From Flectonema sp. DT1601 (Eukaryota > Euglenozoa > Diplonemea > Diplonemida > Diplonemidae), in contig OZ025831.1 in NCBI GenBank assembly GCA_964019425.1, forward strand, positions 496,001 to 560,000: DNA of 64,000 bases. The letters are read 5' to 3'. Positions 47,401 to 57,388 of the stretch are shown piece by piece. Position 1 is the first letter of the stretch. Every line of letters starts with the position of its first letter. Both the position numbers and the translations under genes were made by a program. The notes under the pieces were generated by a model, which worked only from the letters and a program-made list of their open reading frames with translations, did not search any database and was not told where the DNA came from.

Positions 47401-48723
47401 ATGGTGATGATATCTTTAACACTTCCTTGGTTCACACTTATGTATATTCCAGTTGGTCTCGCTGTCTATTGGATCTTATCAAGAAACGCTGCTTCAATTC
47501 AATTACGACGATTATTTAACATAACAAAATCCCCAGTCTCAAATAACTTTGCTGAGAACCTCAGAGGACTAGCCAGTATAAGAGCTTACACCCAACAAGA
47601 TATTGTACTGCAGGAACAGGCAGTGGCTGTCGATACCAACAACAAGTGTTTTTTAACTGAGAGAATGGCATTTGAGTGGGTGAGGTTGCGAGTAAACCTC
47701 TTATCAGGTGCTATTATGGGATCAATATTTGTGATTCTCGGTTTGGTATCAGACGACATGACCGATTCAACCTTAGGGATATTAGTATCTCAGGGTGTCT
47801 TTATTGTAATTTCTGTAAGTCAAACATTTCTAATGCTTCACCAACTTGATCTGGCAATGAACTCAGCTGAACGTGTCTTGGAATACTGCGATTTACCTCC
47901 GGAAGAACCGTCATCGACTGCGCGTAAAGCTCTACCAAAACCTAAGAATTGGCCGACTACAGGAAACATGTCCATTCGTAACCTCTCTGTTAGATATAGA
48001 AAAGATCTACCTTTAGCAGTTAAGAACGTCTGCATTGATATAGAAGCAGGTTGGAAAATCGGAATTGTAGGTAGAACAGGAGCCGGAAAAAGTACTTTAC
48101 TAAAGGCATTATTCAGATTAATGAAACCCGAAGCAGGATTCGAACTTGTGATTGACGGAGTCAGTGCTAATAAGTTGAAAGTGAAGGATCTGAGATCTCT
48201 TTTTGCAATTATTCCACAAGAACCGATCCTATTCGCGAATAGTGTTCGTAAGAACATCGATCCATTTGATAAAGTTGATGATGAAACTCTTCGATCAGCT
48301 CTTCGTAAATGTCACTTAGAAGAACACCTTCAGTCCAGAGCTGAAAAATTAGGAACAAAAGACATTCTGGACGTCTCTATTAGTGACGACACACTCTCTA
48401 TTGGTCAACGTCAAATGTTATGTCTTGCTCGTGCTCTGGTACTTGGAAGAAAATTTCTTCTTCTTGACGAAGCAACAGCATCTGTTGATGTTTACACAGA
48501 TAAGTTAATTCAATCGACTCTCCTTTCAGCATTTTCTGATTGCACTGTTTTGACTATCGCACATAGACTAAATACTATTACACATTCAGATAGAATTCTA
48601 GTTATGGATTGTGTTGATGGTACTGGAGAGGTAGCTCAATATGCTTCTTACGGGGACCTACTTGATGACACCGAAGGCATCTTTTACGAGTTAGCACAAA
48701 AAGCTAAACTCATCGAAGAGTAG
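44407..48723 (+). CDS. ABC transporter, subfamily C (MRP type)
   Basis: 1438 residues, intronless, start at ATG 44407 after the acceptor at 44369. Two membrane domains of about six helices each alternate with two ATPase domains. NBD1 has Walker A GKVGSGKTS (about 581), Q-loop AYCPQTPW, signature ISGGQKARIALARAVY and Walker B VYLLDD followed by VLSAVDAHVG. NBD2 has GRTGAGKSTLLKALFRL (about 1222), IPQEPILF, signature LSIGQRQMLCLARAL and Walker B FLLLDEATASVD. The Asp after Walker B in NBD1 in place of Glu is usual for ABCC proteins with one degenerate site. No N-terminal TMD0, so it is a short MRP (ABCC4/5-like). Probably exports organic anions or conjugates; substrate unknown. Confidence 0.95.
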   Translation: MTVPDDEGKEFKVDISQLQDKDVKKQKYDSFETAGWWARNTVSFVEPILEKARDRALEASDLTEVADTESMQYQETRFNEVWEEKLKLVNGDTFRSTLDQLEKADSEGKLFKKGSHPWKNLRSQVTAGEFSDHRHIQKFESAASAVIIKHYKELAPDCPRCAIGMCPLPDGIPEAKTFPSQHPRHQEISSMVADMKETVSSCEPSLRDTILTIYKRDFIIGALWGLGQSIAPFAPVYLYPEISNILIGYTRYTPQGVAFIQKDEKYLIYIYAAAVFVAIAFMGACMYRTFVYAAKLGVKFRACLAGAITRKSLRLSQNGWQSAGGHSRIFTLLHADAERIFNSTTSLLGLGFYAPTLALLAIGALFFLLSWTTIVGVAFLVVLTPYNVSIAMSFTQKFIERMRKTDARTKKIHEMIENIRGVKFYQWEKEYATQIGSIRQDEVKIIYGLMLRIAKLMSSTQFTPFVFQTVILLTYVSVYDDLDSKKIFTSLTLSYVLRISVVVIPFVWSGLSQALIGLNRIQAMLCREEAEPRDIKTRDQRATVTNGNISWEHPHSEEHQTMVLSDVNFKADKGELVMIVGKVGSGKTSFLSALLGEVTHTTGDFHIGGDIAYCPQTPWISSGSIKENIQWGRKLPGLVNNESEYRKVVKSVALLQDIENQFPEGDATVIGEKGINISGGQKARIALARAVYRDADVYLLDDVLSAVDAHVGKFIFDKVIKKQLKGKTRVLVTNQLQFIHEADRLYSAEPSGKLVEIDIKKYSSDLGKIAEDFSDLTLAQLITEFLRTQANAENARKPADMMSVATEGTASSVGEHEKVFKKSGFAAKDLEVAEVLNEEDVSFSTYRQYFGQYGSKLWWFGIILGHVFFNVCDKFAQIWLGWYADRGGRQSAAWYKGYIIEGDMSTAFWFSCYIGIITIGCCIFAVREYEFGKGASRPCITLYNRELSAVLASPTEFFDTTPVGRILTRFVNDWEAVDFQVPIFASQFSTQVGMLFSAMVMISLTLPWFTLMYIPVGLAVYWILSRNAASIQLRRLFNITKSPVSNNFAENLRGLASIRAYTQQDIVLQEQAVAVDTNNKCFLTERMAFEWVRLRVNLLSGAIMGSIFVILGLVSDDMTDSTLGILVSQGVFIVISVSQTFLMLHQLDLAMNSAERVLEYCDLPPEEPSSTARKALPKPKNWPTTGNMSIRNLSVRYRKDLPLAVKNVCIDIEAGWKIGIVGRTGAGKSTLLKALFRLMKPEAGFELVIDGVSANKLKVKDLRSLFAIIPQEPILFANSVRKNIDPFDKVDDETLRSALRKCHLEEHLQSRAEKLGTKDILDVSISDDTLSIGQRQMLCLARALVLGRKFLLLDEATASVDVYTDKLIQSTLLSAFSDCTVLTIAHRLNTITHSDRILVMDCVDGTGEVAQYASYGDLLDDTEGIFYELAQKAKLIEE

Positions 48724-51127
48724 CCTATCTATTCAATTATTCAGTAGTTTCAAAAAAAAAATTTTTTTTTTCCCCCGTGGGTTTCGATATTCTCGAGCAG
48801 GCTGAAGGCAATTTTAGTATCCCAGTTGGTTACATGTTCCATTCGATTCTCTTTTTTTGTATCAATTGGTGATTTATGATGCGTAAAAAAAAAAATAATT
48901 GACGCTTAGTTTTTTTTTTTGAAATTACGCCTTCTCATCAGGCAGAGGGACGAGGAATTTTTTTTTTTTTTTTTTTTAAATTTTTTAGTTTTCGGTAACG
49001 ATAACAAAAATGTTGCTTTTGTTATTGTAATCCAATCAAAGTTAGTTTATATGTTCAAGTCTGATCACAATCCCATTTTTTTTTTTCTTTTTTTTTTGGA
49101 CCAATTTTTGGACCCAATGTCCAGCTTTCTTAATTTTAATTTTAATTTTTTTTTTTTTTTTTTTGCTGTTGGAGTTGTTACCGTACTTGAACTTGTTTTT
49201 TTTAATGAAATACCTTGGTCATTTTGGGTGTCATCTTTTTGAGAAAAAAAAAAAAAAAACAACAACAAACATAATTAGCCAACCAACTAAATATGTTTGT
49301 GGGTTTTAGTTTCTGTTTTTTCTCGTCTTCGTTCAATACCCTAGCTACCACCTGATTATCCTTACTGTGCGTTAGTTGGTTTTTAGTACGACTGCGTTTT
49401 TTCTAGCGTCCTCCTGACTTACATTCTACTTAACTGTTTTTGTCTTCATTTCTCAGAAAAAGAGATGTGATAAGTTAGAAACATTTATTATATTATGTAA
49501 AGTCTTTTTTTTTTTTTTTACGTCATCAGACCTGTAGTAGCGTTACCTTTTAGTCACTGTATCATAATTAATGTTTATTTTAGTTAAATTCTGATACAAT
49601 ACAGATGTTTATTTCTTTATAAATATGTTCAAACATTTCAGCCCCCTCCCTTGACGTACTTTCTACTGTTTTTGTTTTCATTTCGTGAAGACATCCAACG
49701 CGTACGGGTCTCATACGACATATGTAAGCATATTTTTAACGAGCGAAAAGAAGAAAAAAAAAAAAAAAAAGAAAAGAAAAAGAGAATTGTTGGGCACGCG
49801 TAATATCGTTACTTATGAAAAAAAAAAAAATAAAAAGTTAAAGTGTGAGAATTATTAATGAGTAAGATGTGCCCGATTTTTTTTTTTTTTTTTTTTTTTT
49901 TTTTCCCATCCCCTTCTTTTCCCCAATATTAACTAAACTGAACTATTAAATCAATTCAAAATAACCAACTAACTTTATCTTAGAACGATAGCAACTTCAA
50001 CATAGAATGAAGTCCCTTAGAACTTATGATGAAGGCCTAAAAAGGGACAAGTAGTATAAGATTAATGCTCCTGATACTACATATTACTTTTCTGTTCTAA
50101 AATTAATGATACCAACTAACTCATACATTTTTTGCCGATACCATTGGCATGTGTTGATGTAGTTTAACTGCTGTTGAATTTTTTTTTAATTATTATTATG
50201 GCTCTCTTTGAGCTATGAAATATAGTGTGGATTAATCAACAGTTTTATTGTTCCCTTCTAGCTGGGTATGAATATGTTCGGATTCTATCTCATATTTGTG
50301 CTTTTGATTTGTTTTTTTTCTTGCTTCTTCTTTCAATTATTTTCTTTTTTTTCCGTCCCACATATTTTTTTTTTTTTAAAAAACTACTTTAATTCGACAA
50401 CATCTTCTGGTCAATAAGACAAAGGAAGAAAAAAAAAAAAAGGAAAAGAAAAAAAAAAACATAATTTTCCCTTTTTTATGTTTTTTTATTTATTTATTCC
50501 GATGAACAACTTCGAAATATTTTTCTTTTCAGTCAAGTTGCTACCTAAAGTTTATTACTGTTTTTTTTATTATTATTTTTACATTGTCAAAGTTTCACCC
50601 CCTTTTTTTATGTTTTTTTTTCTTTTTCGAGCGGACATACCGCTCGACAAAATGCGTCGTTCCAAAAACTGCGGATTCAAGCACATATTCAGGGGAGTCA
50701 AAGAATGCTCACAAGGCCGTGACCGTAGTATACGTTTCTCCAAACTTTCGAGTGGACTTGTAGGTTTCCCCCCTTTTTTTTAAAAATAACTTCCAACTTA
50801 TTTAATTGTGAACTTAAAACTGAAGGTCGTGGGAATCCAAAGCCATAATCAGTTCCATATTACCGGGAGAGTCATCGTTATTACAAAAAAATAGTCAGAT
50901 TTCTATCTGGGGGGGCGATAGTTATTTATACCCCACGAAAGGGAGCTGATCAGTATTTCTGATAGTCGTCTGTTCTGCAGCATCCATGTTGGGGTATGAG
51001 TCGATCCTCCTCCATTTTTTTTTTTTTTTGTGAAATTAAAGAAAACGAAAAATAAATAATTTAACACACATCACGGATACTATTTCCTATTTCTCGGCTC
51101 ACTAATTTTTAACTAGCTTGTTTATTC
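48724..51127. other. Long intergenic region, homopolymer-rich
   Basis: About 2.4 kb with at least ten A or T runs of 12 or more (for example 48959-48977, 49147-49164, 49754-49770, 49878-49904). No multi-exon gene could be assembled. A G-run then hairpin-prone stretch at 50910-51030 ends in a T run (51014-51029), which would suit a pol III transcript, but I cannot match it to a known RNA. A 43-codon frame at 50652 is listed separately. Confidence 0.45.
50652..50783 (+). CDS. Possible small basic protein
   Basis: 43 codons, MRRSKNCGFKHIFRGVKECS and on to a stop in a T run. It is preceded by a pyrimidine tract and TTTCGAG, in the arrangement seen before real genes here, and its base composition is less AT-rich than the surroundings. 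CTT-GTAGGT near the end could be a splice donor to an exon I cannot find. No family recognised. May be nothing. Confidence 0.22.
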   Translation: MRRSKNCGFKHIFRGVKECSQGRDRSIRFSKLSSGLVGFPPFF

Positions 51128-51288
51128 TGTTAGCCTCTGGGCAAGGTGGAGGCTGGAAGTCGATCACTTCCAGCCAATACTATGAAACTACAATCTTCGC
51201 GATTGGGTCCTTACTGATGCGGGCTACCCAGACCCCTCGTAGTCATCAGTTTGTATTTTGCTAACTAAACTAAACTAAACTAAACTTA
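51128..51288 (+). ncRNA. Candidate structured RNA or SINE with (CTAAA)n tail
   Basis: Four hairpins in a row: GCCTC/GAGGC; CTGGAAGT-CGATC-ACTTCCAG (8 bp); CAATC-TTCGC-GATTG; and ACTGATG...CATCAGT (7 bp) enclosing GGG-CTA-CCC. A tail of four CTAAA units follows (51263-51288). Such density of perfect stems in AT-rich DNA is unlikely by chance. No A/B boxes, Sm-site RNA or known RNA family could be assigned, and the strand is uncertain. A tail of simple repeats would also fit a SINE. Confidence 0.4.
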
Positions 51289-51996
51289 TTATATTTTTTC
51301 CTTTCCCTTTTTTTTTTAAAACTTTTTCTTGGTATTATAATATGAAAGAATTGGATGTCATATGCATAAAAGAAAGTGGCAGCGGACGCGGAATCATTCT
51401 TTTTCTTCCGAACAATGACACGCTTCCTTCTTTTTATTTATTCTCCTCTACCTTTCTATCTCTTTCCATCTTTTGTCGCAGTTGTTTAGCTGCGTTCTCT
51501 GCATGCTCTCTTAATCACTTTCCGATATCGAAAGTACTCGTCTCTATCCCACTCCACTGTCGGATCCCAAAAGGTCCGCTGATGGTAACCCACCCATTTT
51601 TTTTTTTTTTTGATGTTTTGCTTGACCATTCACTGAGTGACCTTCACTTAAAAAAAAAAAAAACTCATTTTTTCTTTTTTTTAATTTCATCAAGCAAAAT
51701 AGTTTTTTTTTTTTTTTTTTTTTTTTTTGTATTTTATTGGAAGTTATCACATTGTTTTTCCTTCTCTTTCAGACATCTTCAGAGAGCATAAAATGAAATT
51801 ACGATGGAGTCAAATCAGATACTCTTTAGTTTGCTGCATCAGCGATGAGCGATGCGCAATGTAGGGGACTTCTTTCTTAGGGAGTGTATTGTTTAACAGA
51901 CATCAAATTGTAGTTATGTTTGTTATGTTTAGGATTATTATTATCAAAAATAAATATCACTTCATCTCTCTCCCCCGACTCTCAGTCACATTAGAA
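51289..51996. other. Intergenic
   Basis: Contains a T run at 51703-51728 and an A run at 51651-51663. The open frame at 51342-51791 is T-rich and shows no protein character. CGACTCTCAG at 51977-51986 is the acceptor for the next gene. Confidence 0.45.
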
Positions 51997-53427
51997 ATGA
52001 GATCACAACAAGACACGTTGAAAATACTCCAAGACGAGTTCAATTCGCTAGAATATGAAAATTTTTCAATTGCACCTGCAAAGTGTAAACGACTCGTAAG
52101 GAGAAGTGTTATGATTATAAAAGAGCTATTAATGAGCCCAATTCCAATGACTGCCAGGCTCTCTTCTGTATTATCTGCTGCCCTCTATATTGTAAACTAC
52201 TGCAGAGGTGAAGAAGGTGTGGTTGAGAGAATCTTAATGAGTCTTTCTTGTAGTCCATTATTTGAAGGGCTGTATGAACGTCTAAGTATGGCTTGGGGTT
52301 CGTCACCTCCATCATGGCATAGTGAAAACATTATGGATGAGGGTACTGATCAAGAACACAGTTTCAAGATATTAAAAAGTAATAAAACAATATGGGAGCC
52401 GTACGGTGAATCGACCTCTGGTGATTTATGGCATCTTCTGGCATCTCTTTCGGAAGCATCTGGTGATCAGTCAGAAATAATAGAGAGTAAGATACTCGCA
52501 AAGTATAGCAGGCAATTCACAATTATTGACACTCGTGATTTTCAGCATGTCACGGAGCTTCGAAAAACACGTTTTCATCATTTAAAGCTGGGTCATTACA
52601 GAGGAACGGAAGTAGTAATAAAAAATGTCAACTCGGAGTACCTAAACGCAAACATACAACAAAATATTATGATTGCTGCTCCTGCTCTTGTCAAGACTAT
52701 TCATCCGAATATTATTCCGTTGTTGGGTGTTTCTGTTGTTGATGATATGAGTGTTAGTGAAACAGCACAACCGTGTGCGATTACTGTATCAGCACATGCT
52801 CCAGGTCCAAGTCTCGATGAGTTGTGGTATAGATCTCAAACACTACCATCACCAGCTAATGCTATCGTGTTGGTTTCATTTATTGCTGACGCTTTACTTT
52901 ATCTGGCAATGGGTGACAAGGATAACTTCATAGCGGAAGGGATAATTTCAGAACTACCTGCTTCTAATTGTATTATTGATCCTGATACCAGGCAGCCTAG
53001 AATTCTTTTGACAATCAAGTCTGATGATAAAATAAAATCTCGATGGTCTCCACCAATTGCCTCGAAGAATAAATATTGTTACATGATTGGGTTGTTGTTG
53101 TGGGCGAGTCTTAGTGGTGCGAAACCATTACCGCAAGTTACTACTCAGACAGCTATTAATGAGGCATTACAAAGTGGGTCTTGGAGACCATCATTGGGAT
53201 CTCACATTCCCAATTCCATAAATGATTTCGTATTGTCTGCTTGTGCTCATGAAGACGATTCGTTTGGGTTTAGTACCTTGACAGAGCTTGTTGAAGCCTT
53301 GCAGACATTCCCAAAAATAGAATCTACTCTCCCAGTTGATGAAATCGACGACTTCGGAGAGGATGAAGCAGAACACCCGCTACGTTCACCTGCAAGTGGA
53401 AGCAAACCCTGGCCTGTTAGTGTGTAG
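51997..53427 (+). CDS. Probable pseudokinase
   Basis: 476 residues, intronless; ATG 51997 lies 11 bases after the CTCTCAG acceptor. The N-terminal 170 residues are helical without a known motif. From about 175 the sequence follows a protein-kinase fold: HYRGTEVVIKNV (VAIK-like Lys), IHPNIIPLLGVSVVDD (beta-4), ITVSAHAPGPSLDELW (hinge), then GIISELPASNCIIDPDTRQP where HRDLKPxNILLD is expected, and LTIKSDDKIK where DFG is expected. Neither the catalytic Asp nor the metal-binding Asp is visible in place; the C-lobe continues with YCYMIGLLLWASLSGAKPL and FVLSACAHEDDSFGFSTLTE. So it probably does not phosphorylate and may act as a scaffold. Confidence 0.65.
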   Translation: MRSQQDTLKILQDEFNSLEYENFSIAPAKCKRLVRRSVMIIKELLMSPIPMTARLSSVLSAALYIVNYCRGEEGVVERILMSLSCSPLFEGLYERLSMAWGSSPPSWHSENIMDEGTDQEHSFKILKSNKTIWEPYGESTSGDLWHLLASLSEASGDQSEIIESKILAKYSRQFTIIDTRDFQHVTELRKTRFHHLKLGHYRGTEVVIKNVNSEYLNANIQQNIMIAAPALVKTIHPNIIPLLGVSVVDDMSVSETAQPCAITVSAHAPGPSLDELWYRSQTLPSPANAIVLVSFIADALLYLAMGDKDNFIAEGIISELPASNCIIDPDTRQPRILLTIKSDDKIKSRWSPPIASKNKYCYMIGLLLWASLSGAKPLPQVTTQTAINEALQSGSWRPSLGSHIPNSINDFVLSACAHEDDSFGFSTLTELVEALQTFPKIESTLPVDEIDDFGEDEAEHPLRSPASGSKPWPVSV

Positions 53428-54030
53428 GGATTACAGAAATCCTGACTGATAGGCAACACTTATCTTGTATGGTTGATTAATAGGCGTACTGTTTTTTTTT
53501 TTTTTTTTTAAAATTATTATAATTTCTTTTTTTTTTGTTATGTTTTGTTGTTTTCCTAGTTGTTATGAGAAGCTGTCGATCTCATTATTTTCAATCATCT
53601 GCTGTAGTATCGATGTGATGGTACTTCCGCTTCCGTTAAATTCACTTTTTTCTTAAACACGTTTGTTTTTATCTTTTTATTTTTTTTTTTTTTTTGATTA
53701 GTATTAAGCTTCGGTATTAAATAAAGAAATCCTTCTTCCTTTATAGGACTGTTTTATATTAACAAAGTAGATACAAATCAAAACTTTTTTTTTTTTTTTT
53801 GTTGCTGAGAAACTCAGGTGATCGCTCTAGTTTCAGGAAGCAGAAAGCCTGTTGATTTCTCTCATCTCGTTGCATGTCATCCTTCTTGATTAGTAGAAGA
53901 GTATAGGTCATTATTGAACCTTTTTATGATTGCAACCACCTAGATTATAACAATGGCTTACCCTGTATTTAATATTGCCTTATTATGCGTGTGGCTTTCC
54001 TTGTTGCTAATGCTGGCTGGCAAATGAGGG

Positions 54031-54064
<34 letters not shown>

Positions 54065-54120
54065 GGCTTGCTTAATTTAGCTTATCTGTCGCTGTTATGT
54101 TTCAAATATGAAAAAATAAG

Positions 54121-54154
<34 letters not shown>

Positions 54155-54196
54155 ATACTTTTTTTTTTTTACTCCTCTCAAAAGTACACCCATAAA
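53428..54196. other. Intergenic
   Basis: T runs at 53491-53509, 53678-53695 and 53784-53800, and A runs at 54029-54060 and 54123-54151. No gene seen. A T run ends just before ACTCCTCTC and the next ATG. Confidence 0.45.
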
Positions 54197-54676
54197 ATGT
54201 CTTCAGCTCCTCCTGCAGCCCTTCCAGCGGGAGTTATTGCCCCAGCAGGGAATGCCGTAATAGGGAATAATCAAGTTATGAATGTGGTTCAGCGTCATAA
54301 GGTAAACCAGCATAACTCCGCATTCGTGGATCAAAGTAAACAAGCCTGCGTAGACTACCGAGGACCACTTTACATGTTATTTGGTCAGTGTTGTTCAGAC
54401 AATAAAGGTTCTGAGCCGTCCTCCTTGCACAACCCTCCAGCACCTTTTTTAAAGTATTGGCTTGGTCAGAGTGGTCAAAAAAATTGGAATGTTCACTGTA
54501 AGTAATTAGGTTGTGTTTTTGCTGTTTAATATAGCAATGTCGTGCTCTCATTACGAGACTTATTTTAGTTAAGAGACTGTAACAGATGCGAGTCTGTTCA
54601 TGCAGTCGTGTGTAGTTATTTATATAACTTTTTAGGGAAGATACACATCGTTAACTTATAACTACACCTTTGTTTT

Positions 54677-54713
<37 letters not shown>

Positions 54714-54945
54714 ATTTGCTGCGGTTTACACGTCTCGTTCGTATTGTAGTGTTCTGCTCGATAATATTGATGATTGTTATTGATTAATTTTAATTCATTT
54801 TCCTCCCCACTTTTCTTTTTTTTTTCTCTCCACAGCAAAATTGATTAAGAAAAAAAAAAAAAAAAAACCATTCAAAATAAAGACCCTTATATCTTTGTTG
54901 ATCGCAGACAGCATTACTGACGGACAGTACAGCGAAAATAGATAA
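54197..54945 (+). CDS. Small protein with Cys motifs, unknown (one intron)
   Basis: 136 residues from exons 54197-54497 and 54836-54945. The intron is 338 bases, GTAAGT to TCTCCACAG. The N-terminus is Ala/Pro-rich (MSSAPPAALPAG), followed by SKQACVDYRGPLYMLFGQCC and LKYWLGQSGQKNWNVHS. The second exon codes seven Lys made by an 18-base A run, then PFKIKTLISLLIADSITDGQ. The poly-Lys depends on an A run, so exon 2 could alternatively be untranslated. No family recognised. Confidence 0.5.
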
Positions 54946-55068
54946 CATTTAACCCTAATAAACTCCTCAGACTTCGTCGGTGGAATTCGTCTTGTAATAT
55001 TTTTCTCTGATCCCCTAGGTAAAACTACGATAATAAAAAAAAAAAATTAAAGAAAAAAAAAAAATAAG

Positions 55069-55804
55069 ATGAGAAAAGTTTTATATTCACAAAAACGATA
55101 CTTTTTACCACAAATGACACCTCCTACACAATCAGAGCTTAATCAGTTCAGGTCTACTCAACAAGAAGGATTCGAATGGATAGCCGATGCCATGTGGAAG
55201 GATGGCAGAATGGCCACCATGAAAGAAATGCTAGAGAGAGATCCGATGAATTATGAACTGATGGTTGATAAACAAATGCGTAAAAGAGAACATCCTCTTC
55301 ATCACGGAATAAAAGCTGCATTTGAAAAACGATTGCAATATCTCAAGCAGCAAGAATCTAAAGGTGATCTTCCTTCTGGGTATGAGTACAAGGCAGGATT
55401 AGAAGTGCCGATTGGACTCACGGCGTCTCAGGAACGAGTTTTTCTTGAAATGGCAGCACACAATGATGAAATAAATAAATCGTTTAGTGGAGGAGGTAAT
55501 AAGTCTCGTCCTCCAACTTACGAGGAACAGTACGACAATGAATTGAATGAATACGGAGTGACTAGGGCTCAAATCAAAGAATTGTATGTTATTTTTTTAT
55601 TATTTTTTTTCTTCTTATATTCAAAATACTGTTGACAAAAAAATAAACCTCCACCACTACAGTAATCGTCAAGGGATTGTTCAAAATCATGACTCATGGG
55701 CATCCTTTAGACGGTTGTCAACGCAACTATGTCTTGCCTACGTATTTTACCTCGTCGTGTATGGTGGCGTGCAATTCCTTGGCGGAAACAACATGTATCG
55801 TTAG
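55069..55804 (+). CDS. Small single-pass membrane protein, unknown (one intron)
   Basis: 218 residues from exons 55069-55583 and 55663-55804 (intron GTATGT...CACTACAG, 79 bases). A Met at residue 16 (MTPPTQSEL) is an alternative start. Helical, charged body (MWKDGRMATMKEMLERDPMN, GIKAAFEKRLQYLKQQESKG), then SWASFRRLSTQLCLAYVFYL and VVYGGVQFLGGNNMYR, which forms one C-terminal membrane helix. That layout fits a mitochondrial or ER tail-anchored protein. No family recognised. Confidence 0.6.
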
Positions 55805-55957
55805 AGGGTTGTGGTGTTTAGGTATCTAAGTTGTTTTGGTTCGTAATTTCTTTATTTGGTAATCAGATTATGTGTCAGTTATTGATATGACAAGATGAAA
55901 ATAATTAAGAAAAATGACCATTTTTTTTTTTTTTTTTTTTTTTTTTACAGAATTAGT

Positions 55958-56221
55958 ATGACACCGAAAAAAACTGTGTACGGACGGAGGGGAAAGCTTT
56001 CCTCATTCCCTAGTAATTTTATCGAAGCCGTAGCTCCGACTGAATCCACTCTGAGCCCACCATGGCAACCGTACTACCAGAGAGAGAGTCCCGGATTTAA
56101 GTTTCGCATACTATTTTTGTCGGTGATGGGGCTCGGATTGGCTACAACCATTATTATTATTTATGTCTTATTTTACGATGGGAAAAAAAAAAAAAAACTC
56201 GCTTGCCTTACAGAAAAATAA
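55958..56221 (+). CDS. Small one-helix membrane protein, unknown
   Basis: 87 residues. ATG lies eight bases after a 26-base T run and ACAG, a very clear trans-splice acceptor. A Pro/Ser-rich N-terminal half (VYGRRGKLSSFPSNF, PPWQPYYQRESPG), one hydrophobic helix (FRILFLSVMGLGLATTIIII) and a short Lys-rich C-terminus. Size and plan resemble small respiratory-complex or ER subunits, but nothing specific matches. The next gene starts only 23 bases after its stop, so the two are close even for this cluster. Confidence 0.55.
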   Translation: MTPKKTVYGRRGKLSSFPSNFIEAVAPTESTLSPPWQPYYQRESPGFKFRILFLSVMGLGLATTIIIIYVLFYDGKKKKKLACLTEK

Positions 56222-56243
56222 CAATTGAAAAAGAGAAATCAAC

Positions 56244-57125
56244 ATGTCGATTACAAAAGTAGGTTGGATCGGGACCGGAATAATGGGAAGATGGATGGCT
56301 CACCACTTAATAAAAGGAGGGATAGAAGTTGAAGTTTGTACCAGAACGGCTTCAAAGGCAGCACCGCTATTAGAGATGGGTGCCAAGTGGGCAGAATGTC
56401 CAGCAGAAATGGGTGAGAGATGCGACGCAGTTATTTCAATGGTTGGGTACCCAAGCGATGTTGAAGATGTTATTTTGGGGGAATCAGGAGCATTGAAAGG
56501 AATGAGCAAGGGAAAATTATTAATCGACATGAGCACATCCAACCCTGACTTAGCAACGACCATCTACAACACTGCCAAAGACAAGGGTGTCGGTTCCATT
56601 GATGCTCCTGTGTCGGGAGGTGATGTCGGAGCTAAAAACGCCGCACTTACAATCTTCTGTGGAGGTGACGAGCCAGATATTAATCGTGCCATGCCACTCT
56701 TTAATATGATGGGAAAGAACATCACTGTTGCTGGAACAGCTGGTGCTGGTCAGTCGACTAAGGTGGTTAATCAGATTCTAATCGCCAGTACTATTTTGGG
56801 AGTCTCAGAATCTCTTTTTTACGCAGAAAAGGCCGGTCTCGACCTTCACAAAACTATAAAAGCTATCGGAGCTGGAGCTGCTGGTGGTTTTCAGATCAAC
56901 AACCTAGGACCGCGTGTTGTTGACGGAGACTTAGAACCCGGCTTCGTGATAGAACACTTCGTCAAGGATCTTGGTATTGCTGTGAGTGAGTGTGAACGCT
57001 TAGGCATCACCTTACCTGGATTGCAGAGTTCAAAAAAACTCTACGAAGGAATGATAGAAGACGGTCACTCAAAGAAAGGTACCCAAGCACTCATTCTTGC
57101 TATTAGGAAGATAAACGCTGTCTAA
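56244..57125 (+). CDS. NAD(P)-dependent beta-hydroxyacid dehydrogenase (3-HIBADH/GLYR1 family)
   Basis: 293 residues, intronless. Rossmann start KVGWIGTGIMGRWMAHHLIK; substrate motif DAPVSGGDVGAKNAALTIFC; catalytic Lys in GAGQSTKVVNQILIASTILG; C-terminal helical domain with the family spacing. These enzymes oxidise 3-hydroxy acids such as 3-hydroxyisobutyrate (valine breakdown) or tartronate semialdehyde; this one lacks a mitochondrial leader, so the valine-pathway role is less likely. Substrate not assigned. Same strand as neighbours, 23 bases downstream of the small membrane-protein gene. Confidence 0.9.
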   Translation: MSITKVGWIGTGIMGRWMAHHLIKGGIEVEVCTRTASKAAPLLEMGAKWAECPAEMGERCDAVISMVGYPSDVEDVILGESGALKGMSKGKLLIDMSTSNPDLATTIYNTAKDKGVGSIDAPVSGGDVGAKNAALTIFCGGDEPDINRAMPLFNMMGKNITVAGTAGAGQSTKVVNQILIASTILGVSESLFYAEKAGLDLHKTIKAIGAGAAGGFQINNLGPRVVDGDLEPGFVIEHFVKDLGIAVSECERLGITLPGLQSSKKLYEGMIEDGHSKKGTQALILAIRKINAV

Positions 57126-57388
57126 TTGCATAAGGGATTACACTCTGTAGGATCACAGCGTTGTTCCATTTTAACTATTTACGCGAACGTCTTGTATTTC
57201 GTTAAGTGTTTTTTTTTTTTTTTTTTTGGTAGTCAAATATTCTTCACATTGTGCTGATACATTTGATGCATTAGTCTTCAGGTGAAAAGATAGATGTTGT
57301 TTATTTGTTTTTTGGTAGTTTCTTCAAATCACGGATACTTTATTTCAAAAAACAAATCAGAATTTTTTTTTTTTTTTCTTTTTGAAAA
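57126..57388. other. Intergenic with T-run acceptor region
   Basis: Contains T runs at 57211-57227 and 57364-57377 before the next ATG. No gene seen. Confidence 0.4.

Noticed and set aside
50014-50090. A C/D box snoRNA (ATGATGA ... CTGA)
   Set aside because: Boxes are 40 bases apart but no terminal stem brings them together, and no C'/D' boxes are visible.
50910-51030. A pol III small RNA ending in a T run
   Set aside because: No clear A/B boxes and no match to U6, 5S, 7SL or U-snRNA landmarks; T runs are everywhere in this genome, so the terminator carries no weight.
51342-51791. A 149-codon protein upstream of the pseudokinase
   Set aside because: The frame is made of T-rich tracts (poly-Phe, Ser, Leu) with no conserved feature; it overlaps the leader region of the next gene.
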